Below, piece after piece: positions 5,548-9,474 of a stretch of 9,474 bases of DNA. The notes beneath the pieces were generated by a model. It was given only the letters and a program-made list of their open reading frames with translations, was not told where the DNA came from and did not search any database. Position 1 is the first letter of the stretch; every line of letters starts with the position of its first letter. Source of the stretch: Bacteroidota bacterium. Its GTDB lineage: Bacteria > Bacteroidota > Bacteroidia > Bacteroidales > CG2-30-32-10. Both the position numbers and the translations under genes were made by a program. The DNA lies in contig JAAXXA010000045.1 in the NCBI GenBank assembly GCA_013334735.1, positions 1-9,474 on the forward strand, written 5' to 3'.

Positions 5548-8208
5548 ATGAACTTAGCGAAGCGTCCGCCAATGGCGGATCACAGCCATTCCCGAACTCG
5601 ATTCGGGAAACACTTTTTAAAAATAATTAATAAAGTGAATAAATATTCAAAAGCATTAAATTCAGGAAAAATTTTCAGATGTATAGTGCTTACTTTTTTC
5701 ACTTTTACCTTTTACCTTTTACCTTTTACCTCTATCGCTCAAGGTATTGGCATCAACGTTACAGGCGATTCCTCAAATTCCAAAGCATTGCTTGATGTTG
5801 ACGTGGCAGGGATGAACCCCGCAGCAGGAATGCTTATACCGCGCATGACCACAACAACTCGTAGCACTATCACAGCGCCTATTCCGGAATCTCTATTCAT
5901 TTACAACACCACAACTAAATGTTTTGAGGCTTATAACGGTAATGTTTGGCAACCCGTTTCATGTTTATGTACAAGTGCGCCTGCAGCGGCAGGAACTATA
6001 AGCGGTACTTCAACAGTTTGTCCTGGTCAAAATGCAGTTTTATATTCAGTACCCGCTATTGCCGGAGCCACAAGCTATGTTTGGTCTTATTCAGGAACCG
6101 GAGCATTCATAGTCGGTTCAACAAATGCCGTTATTGTTTATTTTTCTGGGACAGCTACTACCGGTAATCTTACAGTGCAAGGAACAAATGCTTGTGGTAA
6201 TGGTACCGTTTCCAATAATTATGCTATTACCGTTAATTCTACCGCTCCTAATATAACTATACAACCCGCATCGGCAGCCACTTGTCTCGGAACCGGAGCT
6301 GTATCCTTTACAGTAACAGCTACAGGAGGATTGACTTATCAATGGCAGGAATTTATAATCAGTTGGAATAATGTAGCTAATGCCGGTGTTTATTCAAATG
6401 CAACTACTGCTAACTTAACTATAACAAATCCTCCTGCGGATATGAATGGTTATAAATACAGATGTATAGTTAGTGGTACATGTACAAGTTCAACTTCTGA
6501 TGGTGTGGCTACATTAACTGTAAATCCTATACCTTCTGTTACAAATACAGCTACAGCCACTTCATGTAGTGGTACAAGTCCTGATATCACTTTAACTTCA
6601 AACGTGCCAAGCAATTTCACATGGACGATTGGCACTAACACGGGAGACATTACAGGAGTTTCTCCATCTTCAGGCACATCCATCAATCAAACGCTTACCA
6701 ATCCAAGCAATGCAATGGCTGGTTCAGTGCAATATCTTGTTACGCCAATTTCTACAACAGGTTCTTGTGTGGGCGCTGCTTTTACAATAACTGTAACAGT
6801 TAATCCAGCACCGGCAGTAACAAATGCGCCTTTAATACAAAGTATTTGTTCCGCAGGAAATACAACAGTGGTAAATCTTACATCTAGTGTAAGCGGATCT
6901 ACATTTGCATGGACAGCTTCCGCATCAGCAGGTATATCAGGTTTTACCACAAGCGGTACTAGCGCTATTCCTGTTCAAACAATAAGCAATTCAGGTACAA
7001 CACCAGGTACGGTAACTTATGCCATCACTCCTACAGCTAACAGTTGCGCGGGGACAGTAACTAATTATGTAACGACAGTAAATCCTATACCCGCGGTTAG
7101 CAGTGCGGCAACAGGATCAATATGCAGCGGAGTAGCGCAAAGTTATTCTATAACAAGCAATGTTAGTGGCGCTACCTACAGTTGGGCTAGGGCATTAGTA
7201 ACAGGAATAAGCAATGCTGCCGTATCGGCTCAGACAAGCAATCCTATAACAGAAACTTTAATTAATACAACTACAGCAGCAGTGAATGCAATATACCTGA
7301 TTACACCAACAGCAAATGGTTGTTCAGGCTCAACATTCACTTATACTGTAACTGTAAAACCGATACCTGCTGTCAATAGTGCATCAACGGGTTCGGCATG
7401 CAGCGGTGTTGCGCAAAGTTATTCTATAACAAGCAATGTTAGTGGCGCTACCTACAGTTGGGCTAGGGCATTAGTAACAGGAATAAGCAATGCTGCCGTA
7501 TCTGCTCAAACAAGCAATCCGATAACAGAAGCTCTAAATAATACTACTACAGCAGCAGTGAACGCGGTATATCTGATTACTCCAACAGCTAATGGATGTT
7601 CAGGCTCAACATTCACTTATACTGCATCGGTAAAACCATTACCGATATCAAAAACTTATGATATGACGTCTCAACCGCCAACCAATGAAATGACATATAC
7701 TCATACTTCCGGAAGTATAGGTTTCAATGGTGATTGGTATGCAACACCAACTGATCAAAGCGGGATATTAGTAACTAATTTTTCTTTAGGAACTTTTTCC
7801 CAAATATCAGTTAAAGCAAAAATTCAAAATGCTCGAGATGTTTGGTTGAATCTGGAAAATATTACCCTTCAAGATAATGCAGGTAATACAGTTGCATTTA
7901 TTGAATCACAAAGCGGCTCCAACGGTTCAGATAATGGCGGGAAATTTAATGCAAGTAATGGCTCAGGAACTGTCAGTCAGGCTATCAGTAGCGCCTGGGG
8001 TGTATATTATATAGAACTTGTTGCCTCTGCATCAGCAATTACTTTTAAAGTATATAATTCCAGTAATACACTTTTATATACTTTAGCTGGAAATTATACA
8101 ACAGGCAAAAGTTTTTCGGATATAGCAAAGGTTTCGGCAAATATTTATAGTTCAAGCGCCAGCTCTGCCAGAATGGATATTCTAACAATAAATACTGCGT
8201 GTTTCTGA
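5548..8208 (+). CDS. Exported PKD/Ig-like repeat protein, probable surface adhesin or structural protein
   Basis: This 886-aa protein is rich in Thr, Ser, Ala, Asn and Gly. A hydrophobic signal segment (about 44-62, ending SIAQ/G) follows an unusually long basic lead. Next comes a module common in Bacteroidota surface proteins: GIGINVTGDSSNS, MLIPRMTTTTR, then IYNTTTKCFEAYNGNVW (about 66-141). Six PKD/Ig-like domains of about 90 residues follow (about 143-229, 232-328, 329-420, 421-515, 516-607 and 608-699). Each begins near a Cys and most end in TVTVNP or TVTVKP; domains 5 and 6 are nearly identical. The last 185 residues look like a separate beta-sandwich that I do not recognise, and no type IX sorting domain is evident at the C-terminus. 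The start is uncertain: ATG 5548 has a promoter box upstream, but codons 1-29 are largely palindromic repeat DNA, and GTG 5635 (residue 30) would leave a normal signal peptide. Confidence 0.85.
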   Translation: MNLAKRPPMADHSHSRTRFGKHFLKIINKVNKYSKALNSGKIFRCIVLTFFTFTFYLLPFTSIAQGIGINVTGDSSNSKALLDVDVAGMNPAAGMLIPRMTTTTRSTITAPIPESLFIYNTTTKCFEAYNGNVWQPVSCLCTSAPAAAGTISGTSTVCPGQNAVLYSVPAIAGATSYVWSYSGTGAFIVGSTNAVIVYFSGTATTGNLTVQGTNACGNGTVSNNYAITVNSTAPNITIQPASAATCLGTGAVSFTVTATGGLTYQWQEFIISWNNVANAGVYSNATTANLTITNPPADMNGYKYRCIVSGTCTSSTSDGVATLTVNPIPSVTNTATATSCSGTSPDITLTSNVPSNFTWTIGTNTGDITGVSPSSGTSINQTLTNPSNAMAGSVQYLVTPISTTGSCVGAAFTITVTVNPAPAVTNAPLIQSICSAGNTTVVNLTSSVSGSTFAWTASASAGISGFTTSGTSAIPVQTISNSGTTPGTVTYAITPTANSCAGTVTNYVTTVNPIPAVSSAATGSICSGVAQSYSITSNVSGATYSWARALVTGISNAAVSAQTSNPITETLINTTTAAVNAIYLITPTANGCSGSTFTYTVTVKPIPAVNSASTGSACSGVAQSYSITSNVSGATYSWARALVTGISNAAVSAQTSNPITEALNNTTTAAVNAVYLITPTANGCSGSTFTYTASVKPLPISKTYDMTSQPPTNEMTYTHTSGSIGFNGDWYATPTDQSGILVTNFSLGTFSQISVKAKIQNARDVWLNLENITLQDNAGNTVAFIESQSGSNGSDNGGKFNASNGSGTVSQAISSAWGVYYIELVASASAITFKVYNSSNTLLYTLAGNYTTGKSFSDIAKVSANIYSSSASSARMDILTINTACF
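5565..5609. repeat. Two adjacent perfect hairpins at the 5' end of the coding region
   Basis: TCCGCC / GGCGGA (5565-5570 and 5574-5579, loop AAT) is followed nine bases later by TTCCCGAA / TTCGGGAA (5589-5596 and 5602-5609, five-base loop). Both are perfect and GC-rich in an AT-rich setting. They cover codons 6-21 of the longest reading of the gene, so they either fold in the mRNA near the start or are an inserted repeat that the frame runs through. Confidence 0.75.
5702..5729 (+). repeat. Perfect heptamer array (CTTTTAC x4) inside the signal peptide
   Basis: Four exact copies of CTTTTAC run from 5702 to 5729, preceded by a T-rich run and followed by CTCTATC. They encode the hydrophobic core (TFYLLPFTS). 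Because 7 is not a multiple of 3, gain or loss of one unit would shift the frame of the whole exported protein. Confidence 0.9.
7135..7502 (+). repeat. 92-bp perfect direct repeat between domains 5 and 6
   Basis: Bases 7135-7226 and 7411-7502 are identical over 92 bp and lie exactly 276 bp (92 codons) apart. The flanks of the two domains are similar but carry many changes, a good share of them synonymous, apart from another identical stretch near each domain end (GGCTCAACATTCACTTATAC). This points to recent duplication or gene conversion within the repeat protein. Confidence 0.92.
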
Positions 8209-8218
8209 TGTTACCCGC

Positions 8219-8246
8219 TTATTGTTAAGCTAAAATCAAACAATAA
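8219..8246 (+). other. Weak AT-rich hairpin after the repeat-protein gene
   Basis: TTATTGTT (8219-8226) pairs perfectly with AACAATAA (8239-8246) around a 12-base loop, 11 bases past the stop at 8208. The stem has little GC and no T-run follows, so it is a poor terminator. The membrane-protein gene starts 18 bases later and may be co-transcribed. Confidence 0.3.
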
Positions 8247-8264
8247 CAAACTAAAATAAGTAAT

Positions 8265-9474
8265 ATGTTGAAAAATAAACTTAACGAAATAATTTGCATT
8301 TTTAAAAAATATCCATTAATAATTTCTTTTATTATTATAATTTTTGCATTTTTATTTTCAAGATTACCTTTTTTTATCTGGGTTCCTCTTCCTGAATTCC
8401 AACCGGACGCTTTCGACTATTTTAATGTAGTTCAAAAGATATATAATAACCAATCCTTTTCATTTGGAATATTGCCTCCGGGCTTTATTCTCTTTTCATA
8501 TTTTATTTCTTTATTAAGTGATAATATTATTACGATTATCTATGTACAAAACTTTATTACATTGTTTGCCGCGTTATTTCTCTCATATAGCATTTGTAAG
8601 TATTATAAAAATTTATCAATCCTTTTTGCTGTTTTTTTTAGTTTTTATTTGATGGATGGATTTACAATACATGACGACACAGCATTGGGTACCGAATCAC
8701 TTTACAGGAATATGCTTATCATTACGACAGCTTTATTAGTTTTTTCAGTTAATTCCAAAAATAAAATATTTTGGATATTGACTCCTATATCAATATTTTT
8801 AGTGGCAATTACGCGTTCAAATGGGATATATATATACTTTTTAATCATTATACTTTTATTTTATCTGTATAAATTCGATTATAAAAAATCATATTATTTA
8901 TATCTGTTAATACCTTTTGTTGCTCTCAATATTTTTTGGCTTTCCTTTAATTATTTTCATGAAGGAGTTTTTAGTGTTTTCGGAAACCGTAAAATTTCTA
9001 CAGATTACTATTTTTCAAAGAATAGTAAAATTCAAGTAAATAATTTTTTTACAGGGAAAATTAATCTTATTTCTACCTTTTCTCTGGATATTTCCGAAGA
9101 AAGACCTGATTTTTATTTTACAATTTTGCATGACAGATTTAAAGACATCTATGTAAATAAAATAATGTTTGATACTACATTTAAAATGACTAATTGGACT
9201 GTCCAAATCCCCGTTGAACTCGGGAAATTTACATTTCGCGAATATTATTATCCTCCTGAAAAATGTGAAAATATCGGAAATAATTTCAATTTTAAAACAG
9301 CTAATCTTTGGCTTAAATCTGTCCGTATATACAACATATTCCATGCTTTTTTTATAAATAACATTTTATGGTTTATAATGTTTTTGATGGTTTTTATTAT
9401 TTCTGCTTATAAAATATTTATTAAAAAGATGCAAAACAAAGATATTTTCCTTGTATTTTCTCTCTGTTTAATAC
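8265..9474 (+). CDS. Multi-pass membrane protein, GT-C (family 39/ArnT-like) glycosyltransferase candidate, N-terminal part
   Basis: The frame opens at ATG 8265 (in-frame TAA at 8244-8246) and runs off the window after 403 codons with no stop. A first membrane segment (about 18-40) is followed by a loop with FQPDAFDYF (45-53), where GT-C enzymes carry a catalytic Asp. Then come LPPGFILFSYFISLL (70-84), hydrophobic segments at about 86-110, 117-131, 149-162, 169-182, 187-202 and 211-227, and a large soluble-looking stretch (about 232-355) before another segment (364-382). The pattern PPG...LF, then TES (143-145), then AITRSNG (181-187), is what one sees in family-39-like glycosyltransferases that use lipid-linked sugars. 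The call is by topology and short motifs only; other polytopic envelope proteins are possible. The gene is much more AT-rich than the repeat-protein gene 56 bp upstream. Confidence 0.6.
   Translation, partial: MLKNKLNEIICIFKKYPLIISFIIIIFAFLFSRLPFFIWVPLPEFQPDAFDYFNVVQKIYNNQSFSFGILPPGFILFSYFISLLSDNIITIIYVQNFITLFAALFLSYSICKYYKNLSILFAVFFSFYLMDGFTIHDDTALGTESLYRNMLIITTALLVFSVNSKNKIFWILTPISIFLVAITRSNGIYIYFLIIILLFYLYKFDYKKSYYLYLLIPFVALNIFWLSFNYFHEGVFSVFGNRKISTDYYFSKNSKIQVNNFFTGKINLISTFSLDISEERPDFYFTILHDRFKDIYVNKIMFDTTFKMTNWTVQIPVELGKFTFREYYYPPEKCENIGNNFNFKTANLWLKSVRIYNIFHAFFINNILWFIMFLMVFIISAYKIFIKKMQNKDIFLVFSLCLI

Noticed and set aside
6118..6950. Open frames on the other strand and in another frame within the repeat protein
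   Set aside because: Low-complexity by-products of the Thr/Ser/Ala-rich repeats; no start context or motif.
7135..7502. Possible CRISPR-like array
   Set aside because: Only two copies, 92 bp long and 276 bp apart, in frame within protein domains; this is domain duplication.
9015..9344. 109-codon minus-strand open frame
   Set aside because: It lies wholly inside the plus-strand membrane-protein gene, which has clear membrane segments and continues unbroken for 403 codons; the minus frame has no recognisable motif.
1..9474. tRNA, rRNA, insertion sequence or phage genes
   Set aside because: No cloverleaf, rRNA motif, transposase or integrase frame, or terminal inverted repeat pair was seen in the window.

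Overview
The window looks like a piece of a Bacteroidota (Bacteroidetes) chromosome. It is AT-rich, has no clear Shine-Dalgarno sites, and carries two promoter-like boxes of the Bacteroidetes form (TAnnTTTG). It also holds a secreted protein built from PKD/Ig-like repeats with an N-terminal module typical of that phylum. This assignment is inference from gene content; no rRNA or marker gene is present.

Region 1 (about 1-2780) is an electron-transfer and beta-oxidation block. It contains the 3' end of a cysteine-rich Fe-S oxidoreductase (HdrD-like, DUF224 type) on the plus strand. Convergent to it, on the minus strand, are an acyl-CoA dehydrogenase followed by the ETF beta subunit. Together these suggest a route from acyl-CoA via FAD and ETF to a membrane Fe-S protein and the quinone pool. 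The ETF alpha gene is not beside etfB, which is unusual.

Region 2 (about 2780-5030) holds two minus-strand genes: a secreted SIMPL/DUF541-like protein with its own promoter-like box, and an alpha/beta hydrolase with an intact Ser-Asp-His triad that appears to start at TTG.

Region 3 (about 5030-8260) begins with roughly 520 bp of non-coding, repeat-rich DNA. It is followed by an 886-aa exported protein with about six PKD/Ig-like domains and a C-terminal domain that I do not recognise. Two of its domains share a 92-bp perfect direct repeat. Region 4 (8265 to the end) is the start of a very AT-rich multi-pass membrane protein resembling GT-C (family 39/ArnT-like) glycosyltransferases. It is open at the window edge.

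The most striking pattern is a set of short tandem arrays with a 7- or 8-bp period, usually about four degenerate units each. Their sequences are mostly unrelated and they sit at gene borders: 702-729, 1527-1563, 1603-1630, 2967-2998 with an inverted partner at 3028-3058, and 5034-5061. One further perfect heptamer array (5702-5729) lies inside a reading frame and encodes the hydrophobic core of a signal peptide. They resemble in form, not in sequence, the STRR heptamer repeats of cyanobacteria.
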